Positions 28,390 through 37,906 of a stretch of 47,931 nucleotides of DNA are shown one piece after another. Both the position numbers and the translations under genes were made by a program. Below the pieces are notes generated by a model. The model ran no database searches, was not told the DNA's origin, and was given only the letters and a program-made list of their open reading frames with translations. Positions within the stretch are counted from its first letter, which is position 1; every line of letters begins with the position of its first letter. The stretch is from Candidatus Burarchaeum sp. (GTDB taxonomy: Archaea > Micrarchaeota > Micrarchaeia > Burarchaeales > Burarchaeaceae), in contig NZ_JAUSNF010000009.1 of assembly GCF_030646255.1 (NCBI RefSeq), positions 1-47,931 on the forward strand, given 5' to 3'.

Positions 28390-28697
28390 AAATTGAGCAT
28401 GATGCGATGAAATGCGTTAAGTGCGGTGGATGGGCGAATCCAGCGAAGCTCAGACTCGACGGTGAGGCTGTGCGCGGCTGGAAATGCGCCTGCGGCGAGG
28501 ACTATATACATGGGGAGGATGCCGACAGGTTGCTGGTTGCGAACAAGGCGCGCAGGGGTCTGCTCAAAACTAAAGTATGCAAGGTTGGTAATTCCTACTC
28601 TATACGAATACCAAAGCCCATAGTTGATGCCCTGAAGCTGAAGGGAAAGACGCTCAGCATACTGCTCGAGCCAAAGCGCCTGGTGCTGGTAGAATGA
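28386..28697 (+). CDS. Zn-ribbon plus AbrB/SpoVT-like protein, putative antitoxin
   Basis: CVKCGGW...CACG then LLKTKVCKVGNSYSIRIPKPIVDALKLKGKTLSILLEPKRLVLVE. Confidence 0.75.
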   Translation: MKIEHDAMKCVKCGGWANPAKLRLDGEAVRGWKCACGEDYIHGEDADRLLVANKARRGLLKTKVCKVGNSYSIRIPKPIVDALKLKGKTLSILLEPKRLVLVE

Positions 28698-28957
28698 TTA
28701 TCGATGCCGTTGTAAAGCCCAGCTCGCGCAAGTTCGAAGCCAAACTCGGGCAAGGCGAAGGCGGCAAGCCCCTCCTGCGCGTTTCCCTCACCGAGCCGGC
28801 CGAGAAGAACAAGGCCAATCTGGAGCTCCTCAAGGAGCTCTCGCGCCTGCTGGGCTGCGAGGTGAGGCTAGTTGCAGGCGCAAAGTCGAAGAAGAAAAAG
28901 CTCGAGCTGGCCATTGACGAGGCATCTTTTTACGCGAAGCTTCAAAACCATAAATAG
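28694..28957 (+). CDS. DUF167 (YggU) family protein
   Basis: IDAVVKPSSRKFEAKL...EPAEKNKANLELLKELSRLLGCEVRLVAGAKSKKKKLEL. Confidence 0.9.
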   Translation: MIIDAVVKPSSRKFEAKLGQGEGGKPLLRVSLTEPAEKNKANLELLKELSRLLGCEVRLVAGAKSKKKKLELAIDEASFYAKLQNHK

Positions 28958-29015
28958 TGGGACTTGCGCGAGGAATGCGAACCTATAAATAGTGGGAAGG
29001 ACAGAAGGATAGAAT

Positions 29016-29259
29016 ATGAACGGCAGACTCGGGGCTCTCGAAGGGAGGGAGTTCCTTCATCAGGCTCGATTCAAAGGCGCGCCTAGTTCTGCCGCTGCTT
29101 CTGCGTGAGAGGCTCGGCATCGCGAAGGGCGGGCCAAAGGTTGTGGGGCTTAAGATTGTCAGCATAGCGGACGGGCTGGCAACAGTCACAGTCTCGAAAT
29201 CCGAAGGAGTAGCGGGAGCGCTGCCCATATCAAAAAACTCGAAAGAGGTGCGAACATGA
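29016..29259 (+). pseudogene. Frameshifted AbrB/SpoVT-like gene
   Basis: MNGRLGALEGREF in frame of ATG 29016, continuing in +1 frame as FIRLDSKARLVLPLLLRERLGIAKG...NSKEVRT*. Confidence 0.6.
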
Positions 29260-29283
29260 ACAAAAAACAGGCGTTGGCAAGGG

Positions 29284-30594
29284 ATGTGCTTCATGCAGTC
29301 CGGCATATTTCCTACTTCCCTCACTTCTACGTCAATTCCTGACTTTATCTCCCTTAGGCGCACAGAGGACAAGAACGCAAGGGAGACTGCGGCGCGGATA
29401 CTTTCAGACGTCCAGTCGCGCGGCTTTTCCGCCATAGCTGCCTACTCGCGGAAGTTCGACGCTTTTAACTTAACCAAGCAAAATTGCCTCATAACGCGTG
29501 AAGAATTTGACGAGGCTGCCTCGCGCGTTACCCCTGGGCAGCGGCAGGCAATGCGAAAGATGAAGGGCAGGTTGGAATCTTTTGCGCTGCTGCAGAAATC
29601 AAAGATGGACGACGTCTCGCAGAAAAGCAAAGACGGCACAACCACATTGAAATTCATGCCCGTGGAACGCGTTGGCATATATGTGCCTGCCGGCCGCGCA
29701 CCGCTATTCTCCTCGCTTTTCATGGCCGCCGTGCCTGCGTGCATAGCCGGCGTGCAAGACTTGGTGGTTTGCACCCCGCCACAAAAGGATGGCAAGGCAA
29801 ATCCATTCATTCTCGCAGCCGCCCGCATGTGCGGCATTGACAAAGTCTGCAAGCTCGGCGGCGTGCAGGCAATCGGCGCGATGGCTTTTGGTGTTGAAGG
29901 GCTTATCAGGCCAGTTGACGTCGTTTGTGGGCCAGGCAATGCTTACGTGAGCGCCGCAAAGCAGATTGTCGCATCTTCAGGTGTGAGAATTGACGTTCCT
30001 GCCGGCCCCTCTGAAGTTCTCGTGATTGCCGACCAATCCGCAAATCCTTCTTTCGTGGCCGCGGATATGCTTGCACAGGCAGAGCACGGAGCCGACAGCG
30101 CGGCAATCTGCATCTGCACATCCATGCGATTGGCCGAACGGGTTTCCCAAGAGCTCGCTGCACAGCTGGCATCTCTTCCTACGCAGAATCCGGCGCGCCA
30201 GTCGATACCAAAATGGGGCCGGATTTTCGTGGTACGGGACATTGACGTTGCGCTGGATGCGGCGAACGCGCTTGCGCCAGAGCACCTTGAGCTGATGGTT
30301 GCGGATGCCCTGAAGTGGCTGCCAAAAATCAAGAATGCAGGTGCGGTCTTCCTCGCGACTGGCGAGGCTTTCTGCGACTACGGGATGGGCTGCGGCAACC
30401 ACATACTCCCGACGAACTCGTCGGCAAGGGCCTGGGGAGGCGTAAGCGTGCAGACTTTCGGCAAGTGGATGTACGTCGAGTCTTTGAGCGCAGGGGCGCA
30501 GCAGAGGCTTGCATGCGTTTCGGCCCTTCTTGCAAGAATAGAGGGCTTGGAGGCGCACGCAAGAGCGGCGGAGAAAAGGGCAGGCGGTGATTAA
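29284..30594 (+). CDS. hisD: Histidinol dehydrogenase
   Basis: VERVGIYVPAGRAPLFSS, GPGNAYVSAAKQIV, GPSEVLVIAD, AEHGAD, GNHILPT. Confidence 0.96.
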   Translation: MCFMQSGIFPTSLTSTSIPDFISLRRTEDKNARETAARILSDVQSRGFSAIAAYSRKFDAFNLTKQNCLITREEFDEAASRVTPGQRQAMRKMKGRLESFALLQKSKMDDVSQKSKDGTTTLKFMPVERVGIYVPAGRAPLFSSLFMAAVPACIAGVQDLVVCTPPQKDGKANPFILAAARMCGIDKVCKLGGVQAIGAMAFGVEGLIRPVDVVCGPGNAYVSAAKQIVASSGVRIDVPAGPSEVLVIADQSANPSFVAADMLAQAEHGADSAAICICTSMRLAERVSQELAAQLASLPTQNPARQSIPKWGRIFVVRDIDVALDAANALAPEHLELMVADALKWLPKIKNAGAVFLATGEAFCDYGMGCGNHILPTNSSARAWGGVSVQTFGKWMYVESLSAGAQQRLACVSALLARIEGLEAHARAAEKRAGGD

Positions 30595-30595
30595 T

Positions 30596-32338
30596 ATGGT
30601 TTCATGGGATGCAAAAAAAGCGGCAAGGAAGGATATAGTCGAGCTTGCGCCATACGTCTGCGCGAGGGACATCTGCAAAAGCGCAGACGTTTTCCTTGAC
30701 GCAAATGAAAGCCCTTACGGTGATGGCGGGCTCAACCGCTATCCAGATTCAGACCAGCTGGAGCTACGCAAGGAACTTGCAAACTATGTTGGCAAGGGCG
30801 TGGAACTGCAAAACGTCCTTGCAGGCAATGGCTCGGATGAGATAATCGACATGGCCATCCGGACTTTTGCAGGGAAGGGCTGCAACGTGCTCTGCGCCTA
30901 TCCTGATTATTCCATGTATGCGATAGCTGCAGCCATAAACGGCGTGGAGGCAAGGCAGGCGGAGCTTGGCAAAGGCTTCGCGCTTCGCGCAGACAAGTTT
31001 CTCGCGCGCGCAGATGCGCGCACGAAAATAATTTTCCTCTCCTCGCCGAACAGCCCTACCGGGCGGGAGCAGCCGCTTGCGGAGATTGAAAAACTGGCAG
31101 CCAGCACGCAGGCACTGGTTTTTGTAGATGAGGCGTATTTCGAATTTTCAGGCAAAAGTGCAGCGTCGCTAATCAAAAAATACAAGAACATACTTGTCAG
31201 CCGCACGTTCTCCAAGGCCTGGGGCCTTGCGGGAATCCGACTTGGCTATGCCGTTTCGTCCCCGGAAGTGATTTCGCTTCTTAGAAAAGTCAAGATGCCT
31301 TACAACGTCTCGCGGCTCGCCGAGCGGGCTGCCCTTTCGGCCCTGAGGTTTGACAAAGCGAAGATGCGCATGAACGTACGGAAGATGCAGCGCGAGCGCC
31401 AGCGGCTTTCGGACGCGCTGTCGTGCCTCGGCTTCTCAGTTTTTCCATCAAGCACAAACTTCCTTCTCTGCCGTTGCCCGACAGGCACGAGCGCACCGAG
31501 ACTTCAGAAGCGCTTGATGGCCCAAGGCGTCATCATCCGCGATTTTTCTGCGAAACGCAGGCTTGAAAACTGCGTCAGGATAACCGTGGGCAAGCCAGCC
31601 GAGAATTCCCGCCTTCTTTCAGCCATGCGTAAGCTAGCCGGCCTGCAATTCGATGCAGTCATATTCGACATGGACGGCGTGCTCGTCGACGTCAGGCGCT
31701 CGTACCAGGTGGCAATAAGGAAAACGGCAAATGAACTGCTTGGCAAGGATGCGATTCGCGCATCTGATGTTGCTTCAATAAAGTCAAACCCCTGGTTCAA
31801 CGATGATTTTGACGCAACATTCCGCCTCGTAACCCTTGCGCGCGAGTGCAGGCTTTCTGCTGCAAAATGCGCAACAAGGGTAAGCGCGCGAGAGCGGAAC
31901 AGCAAGGAGTATGCGCGCGCAGTCGAAAAATTCCAGTCCCTGTACCTGGGCAGGCGGTTCACCGGGCTGATACGGAATGAAAAGCCGCTAATCTCCTTGG
32001 CAACACTTGAAAAGCTCAGGTCTGCGGGCCTGGCGCTTGGAATTGCGACAGGAAGGTCGAGGGCCGAAGCCCTTTTCGCAATCCGCAAGAACGGATGGTC
32101 CGAATACTTTTCAGCAGTGGTGTGCGCCGAGGACCGCGGCCGCAAAAAGCCGTTCCCCGACTCGCTCCTCCTGGCGAAGAAACTGCTCGGAGCAAAGAAT
32201 CCGATTTACGTGGGCGACAGCCCTGCGGATGCGCTGGCTGCAAGAAATGCCGGCATGCCGTCTGCAATGATTTGCGACCTTAGCGGAGATTTTGCACTTG
32301 CGAAGACGGACGCAATAGTTGGCGTGGTGATTGGATGA
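30596..32338 (+). CDS. hisC: Histidinol-phosphate aminotransferase fused to C-terminal HAD phosphatase
   Basis: HisC: DANESPYG, GNGSDEIID, SPNSPTG, SRTFSKAWGLAGIRLGY; HAD: FDMDGVLVD, IATGRSR, RKKPFPDS, YVGDSPADALAA. Confidence 0.93.
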   Translation: MVSWDAKKAARKDIVELAPYVCARDICKSADVFLDANESPYGDGGLNRYPDSDQLELRKELANYVGKGVELQNVLAGNGSDEIIDMAIRTFAGKGCNVLCAYPDYSMYAIAAAINGVEARQAELGKGFALRADKFLARADARTKIIFLSSPNSPTGREQPLAEIEKLAASTQALVFVDEAYFEFSGKSAASLIKKYKNILVSRTFSKAWGLAGIRLGYAVSSPEVISLLRKVKMPYNVSRLAERAALSALRFDKAKMRMNVRKMQRERQRLSDALSCLGFSVFPSSTNFLLCRCPTGTSAPRLQKRLMAQGVIIRDFSAKRRLENCVRITVGKPAENSRLLSAMRKLAGLQFDAVIFDMDGVLVDVRRSYQVAIRKTANELLGKDAIRASDVASIKSNPWFNDDFDATFRLVTLARECRLSAAKCATRVSARERNSKEYARAVEKFQSLYLGRRFTGLIRNEKPLISLATLEKLRSAGLALGIATGRSRAEALFAIRKNGWSEYFSAVVCAEDRGRKKPFPDSLLLAKKLLGAKNPIYVGDSPADALAARNAGMPSAMICDLSGDFALAKTDAIVGVVIG

Positions 32339-32946
32339 AAACGAAAACAACGAAAATAGCACGGACAGCAAAAATCAAAAGAAAAACCGGCGAGACCGAC
32401 ATAGCGCTCGCGCTAACTCTGGACGGCAGCGGCAGGTCCGAAATCGCAACGGGCATCGGCTTTTTCGACCACATGCTCTGCTCGTTTGCAAAGCACGGCC
32501 TTTTCGACCTGGAGCTCTCGGCAAAGGGCGATTTGCAGGTCGACCAGCACCACTTGGTGGAGGACACTGGCATAGCGCTAGGCGAGGCATTCGCAGCAGC
32601 GCTTGGCGACAAGAAGGGCATAGCGCGCGCAGGCAGCTTTGCCTTCCCGATGGATGAAACTCTTTCGCTGGTGTCCGTGGATTTCGGCGGGAGGTCTTTG
32701 CTCACGTTCGACGCCAAATTCTCCCGCGGGTTCATCGGCCGCCTGCAGTCGGACCTCGTGCGGGAATTCTTCGCGGGCTTTGTGCAGGGTGCGCGCTGCA
32801 ATGTTTGCGTGCGGCTCCTGTACGAAGGCAATGACCACCACAAGTGCGAGGGAATATTCAAGGGCTTTGCCCGCGCGCTGGCGCAGGCTTGCGAAGTCAG
32901 GGCACGCGCAGGGGCTGCGGTGCCTTCGACAAAAGGGGTGATTTGA
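32335..32946 (+). CDS. hisB: Imidazoleglycerol-phosphate dehydratase
   Basis: ATGIGFFDHMLCSFAKHG, DQHHLVEDTGIALGEAF, NDHHKCEGIFKG. Confidence 0.96.
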   Translation: MKTKTTKIARTAKIKRKTGETDIALALTLDGSGRSEIATGIGFFDHMLCSFAKHGLFDLELSAKGDLQVDQHHLVEDTGIALGEAFAAALGDKKGIARAGSFAFPMDETLSLVSVDFGGRSLLTFDAKFSRGFIGRLQSDLVREFFAGFVQGARCNVCVRLLYEGNDHHKCEGIFKGFARALAQACEVRARAGAAVPSTKGVI

Positions 32947-33806
32947 TGGAAGAAAAATTCAGATTGGTGATACCGAACAAGGGCGTGCTGTACGAGCCCA
33001 CGCTCCGGCTGCTCGAGTCCGCCGGCGTGAGCGTAGGCCGGAACGGCAACGGCGGCCTTTTCTCGAAGAGCAAGGACGGGAAGCTGTCAATACTCTTCGC
33101 GCGGGCGCAGGACGTGCCGCTCTACGTGGAAACCGGCGCCGCGGACGCAGGGATAACTGGGGAAGATATGGTGTATGAGAAAGGAAAGCGCGTGAAGGTA
33201 GTGTCCAATCTCGGCTACGGCAAGTGCCGCGTATCTATTGCCGTACCCAAATCATCTCGAATAACTTCGGTCTCGCAGCTCGCGGGCAAGCGCATAGCAA
33301 CAAAGCTTCCCAACATCGCGCGCGAGTATTTTGAAAAGGAGGGCTTGAAGGTCGAGCTGCTCGAGCTGGCCGGTGCAACCGAGCTGGCGCCAAACATTGG
33401 CCTCGCGGATGCGATAGTGGATCATGTGAGCACGGGTGCCACCCTCGAAGCCAACAACCTCAGGGAGCTCAGCACAATTTTGGAATCCGAGGCTTGCCTG
33501 ATATCGCGGCCGGAGGCTGCAAAAAAACCGGAATTGCAGGAGCTGCAAATCGCGTTCGAGGGCGTGCTCCGGGCCAAATCTTCGCGGTACCTCATGCTGA
33601 ATGCGGCCAGCGATGAAATACTGCGTAACGTTCTGTCGTGCCTGCCCTCAATGGAAAGCCCGACCGTGCTCAAGCTTGCCAGGGCGGGTGAGTATGCTGT
33701 GCACTCAGTAGTGAAGGCTGAGGAACTGGGCGTGCTAGTGCCCAAACTCAAGCGGGCAGGCGCAAAGGACATTCTGGTCCTCGCAATGGAGCGGGTGATA
33801 TTGTGA
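32946..33806 (+). CDS. hisG: ATP phosphoribosyltransferase, long form
   Basis: VIPNKGVLYEPTLRLLESAG, ADAGITGEDMV, ADAIVDHVSTGATLEANNL; C-terminal regulatory domain present. Confidence 0.95.
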   Translation: MEEKFRLVIPNKGVLYEPTLRLLESAGVSVGRNGNGGLFSKSKDGKLSILFARAQDVPLYVETGAADAGITGEDMVYEKGKRVKVVSNLGYGKCRVSIAVPKSSRITSVSQLAGKRIATKLPNIAREYFEKEGLKVELLELAGATELAPNIGLADAIVDHVSTGATLEANNLRELSTILESEACLISRPEAAKKPELQELQIAFEGVLRAKSSRYLMLNAASDEILRNVLSCLPSMESPTVLKLARAGEYAVHSVVKAEELGVLVPKLKRAGAKDILVLAMERVIL

Positions 33807-34393
33807 TAGGGCTAGTGGATTTCGGCAGCGGGAATTTCCGCAGCGTTTCGCTGGCTGTGCGCAGATGCGGAGACCGCGCAAAAGTGGTCCGCCGGGAGCG
33901 CGAGCTGCAGAAACTCAATGCACTCATCCTGCCGGGCGTGGGCTCTTTTGAGGTGTTGAAGGGCCAAGATGCGCTGGTGCGCGGCATACGGAAATTCGCG
34001 GCGAGCGGCAGGCCTGTACTTGGTATATGCCTGGGCATGCAAGCCCTGTTCGAGCGCAGCGAGGAATGCGCTGGCGTAAACGGCCTCTCGCTAATTCGGG
34101 GTGCAGTGAAAAAACTCAACGCTCCGCGCCTGCCGCAGATGGGCTGGAACCAGCTCCGCATAATCCGAAACTCGCAGTTGCTGGACGGGATTGCGGATGG
34201 CACCCATTTCTATTTCGCGAATTCCTACGCATGCTTTCCTGAGGAAGATGTCGTTTCGGCAGCATGCGATTATGACGGCGAGTTTGCGGCTGTCGTGGAA
34301 AAAGAAACTTTCTTCGGCGTGCAGTTCCACCCTGAGAAGAGCGGGGAGGCGGGATTGCGCGTGCTGAAGAATTTCGTTGAAATGTGCGGGTGA
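33803..34393 (+). CDS. hisH: Imidazole glycerol phosphate synthase subunit HisH
   Basis: VDFGSGNFRSVSLAVRR, LPGVGSF, GICLGMQALFERSEE, GVQFHPEKSG. Confidence 0.96.
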   Translation: MIGLVDFGSGNFRSVSLAVRRCGDRAKVVRRERELQKLNALILPGVGSFEVLKGQDALVRGIRKFAASGRPVLGICLGMQALFERSEECAGVNGLSLIRGAVKKLNAPRLPQMGWNQLRIIRNSQLLDGIADGTHFYFANSYACFPEEDVVSAACDYDGEFAAVVEKETFFGVQFHPEKSGEAGLRVLKNFVEMCG

Positions 34394-34397
34394 TGGG

Positions 34398-35111
34398 ATG
34401 CGATTGATAGGGGCATTAGACTTGTCAGATGGGATGTGCGTGCGCCTTGTGCGCGGAAGGCTAGCTACAGCTAAGGTTTACTATGCAAACCCGCTTGACG
34501 CGCTGGCGGCGCTTGAGAAAGCGGGCGCGGATTCCGTACATGTCATTGACCTTGACGCGGCCATCTTAGGGGAGCGGCGGAATGCAGGCGCAATCTTTGC
34601 AATTCTCAAGCAGGCCTCCCTGCCCGCGCAGGTTGGCGGCGGGATACGCTCTTTGGCCACTGCAAGGGAACTGCTAGATGCTGGCGCAGAGCGTGTGGTC
34701 GTTTCGAGCGCGCTCGCCGAAGACACCGGGCTTGTACGGACAATGTGCGAAGAGCTTGGAGGTAGGCGAATAGCCGCGGCCATAGATGACGATAAAGGCA
34801 GGACTATGACTCGGGGCTGGACTTCAAATGCAGACAGCAGCGCGGGCCATCTTGCCAGAAAGGCTGCTTCATTGGGCGTTTCCGAAATAATTTACACAGA
34901 CATCTCGCGGGACGGCTCGCTCGAAGGGCTGAATGAAGAAAATGCAAGAGCTTTCATACGCGGAAGTCCCCTGCCCGTTGTCTTGGCGGGAGGCGTGGCT
35001 TCAACAGCTGACGCACTCAGGGCAGAGCGCGCAGGCGCAGCGGGGCTCATAGTGGGCAAGGCATTCTACGAAGGAAAATTCAACTTCATGGAGGCGAGGC
35101 GATGCTTGTGA
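34398..35111 (+). CDS. hisA: ProFAR isomerase HisA
   Basis: IGALDLSDGMCVRLVRG, VIDLDAAI, VGGGIRSLATARELLDAGAERVVV, YTDISRDGSLEG. Confidence 0.93.
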   Translation: MRLIGALDLSDGMCVRLVRGRLATAKVYYANPLDALAALEKAGADSVHVIDLDAAILGERRNAGAIFAILKQASLPAQVGGGIRSLATARELLDAGAERVVVSSALAEDTGLVRTMCEELGGRRIAAAIDDDKGRTMTRGWTSNADSSAGHLARKAASLGVSEIIYTDISRDGSLEGLNEENARAFIRGSPLPVVLAGGVASTADALRAERAGAAGLIVGKAFYEGKFNFMEARRCL

Positions 35112-35869
35112 AACGTATAATTCCATGCCTCGACTGCACCTTCGTGCGCGGAAAGCCGCAGGTTGTGAAGGGCACGCAGTTCAGGCGCCTGAAATATGCT
35201 GGTGTACCTTGGGAACTAGCCGAGCAGTATTATGCAGCTGGCGCGGACGAAATAGTCTTGCTCGACATAAGCGCATCAAACGAGGGCAGAAAAACAATGG
35301 CCGACATTGTGCGCAGGACCACGGAAAATGTCTTCGTGCCCGTGTGCATCGGAGGCGGCATACGCTCAGTCAACGATTTTAGGCGCATGCTGAATGCTGG
35401 CGCGGACAAGTGCGCGATAAACACAAGTGCAATATTGAATCCTGCGCTCATACGCAATGCGTCAAAAATATTCGGCAGCAACTGCGTCGTGGTCTCGATA
35501 GATGCCAAGAAGTTCGGGCAGCGCTACGAATGCATGATTTACGGAGGCAGGAAAAGGGCGGGCCTGGATGCGATTGAATGGGCTAAAAAAGCCACTGAAC
35601 TGGGCGCAGGCGAAATACTTCTCACATCCGTGGATGCGGACGGCACAAGGGCAGGCTATGATTTGGAGCTCTTGCGCAAAGTATGCGATGCCGTGGATGT
35701 GCCCGTAATCGCAAGCGGCGGATGCGGCTCGCCCAAGGATATGCTGGCCGCATTGAAGCAGACCGACGCGAGCGCAGTTCTTGCGGCAGGCATCTTCCAC
35801 TACAAAAAATACTCGATTCGGCAAGTGAAAAAATATCTTGAAAAAAATGGCGTGGAGGTGAGGCTATGA
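35102..35869 (+). CDS. hisF: Imidazole glycerol phosphate synthase subunit HisF
   Basis: KRIIPCLDCTFVRGKPQVVKGTQF, LLDISASNEGRKT, GGGIRSVNDFRRMLNAGADKCAINT, GEILLTSVDADGTRAGYD. Confidence 0.96.
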   Translation: MLVKRIIPCLDCTFVRGKPQVVKGTQFRRLKYAGVPWELAEQYYAAGADEIVLLDISASNEGRKTMADIVRRTTENVFVPVCIGGGIRSVNDFRRMLNAGADKCAINTSAILNPALIRNASKIFGSNCVVVSIDAKKFGQRYECMIYGGRKRAGLDAIEWAKKATELGAGEILLTSVDADGTRAGYDLELLRKVCDAVDVPVIASGGCGSPKDMLAALKQTDASAVLAAGIFHYKKYSIRQVKKYLEKNGVEVRL

Positions 35870-36498
35870 AACTGAACAAAAGGGCTGCCGTTGAATTTGC
35901 AAAAGGCATGGACTTCAAAAAGCAGGGCGGCCTCGTGCCCGCAATAGTGCGAACGCCGGAATGCGAGGTGCTGATGCTTGCCTACATGAACCAGGAAGCG
36001 CTGATGCGTACGCTCACCACTGGCAAAATGTGGTATTACAGCAGGAGCAGGCGCAGGCTTTGGAGGAAAGGAGAGGAAAGCGGCAACACGCAGAAGCTCC
36101 TTGCAGTCGCAAAGGACTGCGATTGCGATTCGCTTCTCTTTACAGTTGAGCAGAAAGGGCCTGCGTGCCACACGGGAAACAAAACCTGCTTTTTTCCAAC
36201 CAACTCCACGCCGGAGCCTTTCTCGCTAGCCGAGCTCTTCTCGCTAATCGAGGAAAGGAAAAAATCCGGAGACAAAAAATCCTATACGCGCAGGCTTTTG
36301 GACGACAAAAACCTCCTCTCATCAAAAATCTACGAGGAGAGTGCCGAGCTTGTCGAGGCATCCAGGAAAAAGGAAAAGAAGGAAGTCGTGTGGGAGGCCG
36401 CAGATTTGCTGTACCACATGTTCGTGCTGCTGGCCTCGAAAAATGTTTGCCTTGGCGACATCGAGCGGGAGCTGGCGAGAAGGCGGAAAGAGAAGTAG
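35866..36498 (+). CDS. hisIE: Bifunctional phosphoribosyl-AMP cyclohydrolase/phosphoribosyl-ATP pyrophosphatase
   Basis: HisI: LMLAYMNQEALMRTLTTGKMWYYSRSRRRLWRKGEESGN, CDCDSLLF; HisE: KIYEESAELVEASRKKEKKEVVWEAADLLYHM. Confidence 0.95.
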   Translation: MKLNKRAAVEFAKGMDFKKQGGLVPAIVRTPECEVLMLAYMNQEALMRTLTTGKMWYYSRSRRRLWRKGEESGNTQKLLAVAKDCDCDSLLFTVEQKGPACHTGNKTCFFPTNSTPEPFSLAELFSLIEERKKSGDKKSYTRRLLDDKNLLSSKIYEESAELVEASRKKEKKEVVWEAADLLYHMFVLLASKNVCLGDIERELARRRKEK

Positions 36499-36534
36499 GA
36501 TAAAAAACTTGCCTACGAACCTCCATCGGTAATC

Positions 36535-37800
36535 ATGCGCCTCATAGCCGACCTGCACCTGCACTCCAAGTATGCGCGGGCCACGAGCCCGAACATGAAC
36601 CTTGAAGGCATGAGTGCGGGCGCGAAGCTCAAGGGCATTGACATAGTGGCTACTGGGGATTTCACGCATCCGGTGTGGTTTGCGGAGCTGAAGGGAAATC
36701 TGAAGGAAGGCGAAAGCGGCACCGGCCTCTACAATTACAACGGCGTGAAATTCATCCTGCAGAGCGAGGTCAGCAACATCTTCTCAGTGAACAAAATTGT
36801 GAAGAAAATCCACCTCATTCTCCTCTCGCCCTCGCTCGAGATTGTCGCGCAAATCAATGAGGCGCTTGCAAAGAAGGGCAACCTCGAGGCCGACGGCAGG
36901 CCCATCTTCGGCATGAGCGCAGCCGAGACTGTCGAACTGGTGATGGGCATCTCGCGCGAGAATGTCGTAATTCCGGCCCATGCATGGACTCCCTGGTTTT
37001 CAATTTTTGGGAGCATGTCTGGATTTGACACTGTCGAGGAATGCTTCGGCGACCAGGCAAAACACATCTTCGCATTGGAAACCGGCCTCTCGAGCGACCC
37101 TGCAATGAACTGGAGGTTAAGCAAGCTGGATAAATATGCGCTCGTGTCGAATTCCGATGCCCATTCACCACAAAAAATGGGCCGAGAAGCAAACGTATTC
37201 GAACTGCAGAAGCCAAATTATTTCGAGATGATTAAAGCAATACGAGAGAAAAATGCAAAGAAGTTCCTCTACACAATCGAGTTCTTCCCCGAGGAGGGCA
37301 AGTACCACTATGACGGCCACCGCGACTGCGGCGTGTCCCTTTCTCCTGCCGAGAGCATAAAACTCAACAACATCTGCCCTGTCTGCAGGCGCAAGCTCAC
37401 CATTGGCGTGATGCACCGCGTTGAGGCTCTTGCGGACAGGCCTGAAGGTACAAGGCCGGCAGGTGTCATACCCTACAAGAGCATCGTGCCCCTGCACGAG
37501 CTCATAGCAAAGGCCATTGGCAAGAGCGAGGTCAGCACGAAAGTAAGTGAGCTCTATTCGGGCCTCGTGCCTGCACTCGGTAATGAGTTCGCGGTTTTGC
37601 TTGACGTGGATGTGGGCACGATAAGGCGTGCAACATGCGACGAGGTTGCAGATGCAATCCAACGCATGCGCGAGGGCAAGGTAGGTATGAAACCTGGCTA
37701 CGACGGAGTTTTCGGCGAGCTAGTGCTGGATGAGAAAGAAAATGCGGCGGCGGGAAGAGGTGAGCAGGCCCGCCGCCAGAAAAAGTTGGACGAATTTTAG
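36535..37800 (+). CDS. Endonuclease Q (EndoQ)-like, PHP plus zinc-finger
   Basis: MRLIADLHLHSKYARATSPNMNLE..., SNSDAHSPQKMGREAN, ICPVCRRKLTIGVMHRVEALADRPEG. Confidence 0.9.
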   Translation: MRLIADLHLHSKYARATSPNMNLEGMSAGAKLKGIDIVATGDFTHPVWFAELKGNLKEGESGTGLYNYNGVKFILQSEVSNIFSVNKIVKKIHLILLSPSLEIVAQINEALAKKGNLEADGRPIFGMSAAETVELVMGISRENVVIPAHAWTPWFSIFGSMSGFDTVEECFGDQAKHIFALETGLSSDPAMNWRLSKLDKYALVSNSDAHSPQKMGREANVFELQKPNYFEMIKAIREKNAKKFLYTIEFFPEEGKYHYDGHRDCGVSLSPAESIKLNNICPVCRRKLTIGVMHRVEALADRPEGTRPAGVIPYKSIVPLHELIAKAIGKSEVSTKVSELYSGLVPALGNEFAVLLDVDVGTIRRATCDEVADAIQRMREGKVGMKPGYDGVFGELVLDEKENAAAGRGEQARRQKKLDEF

Positions 37801-37906
37801 TCAGCTATTGGCTGGCCGCCCGCGGGTCCGCTAGGTGGCGGGTTGAATGGGAACGGAATGGGCGTTCTCTCCTGCCCTGGCCCAATCAACAGAAGCTTGA
37901 GGAGGT

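Noticed and set aside
29977-30678. 233-aa minus-strand ORF
   Set aside because: Antisense to hisD and the start of hisC; no family signal
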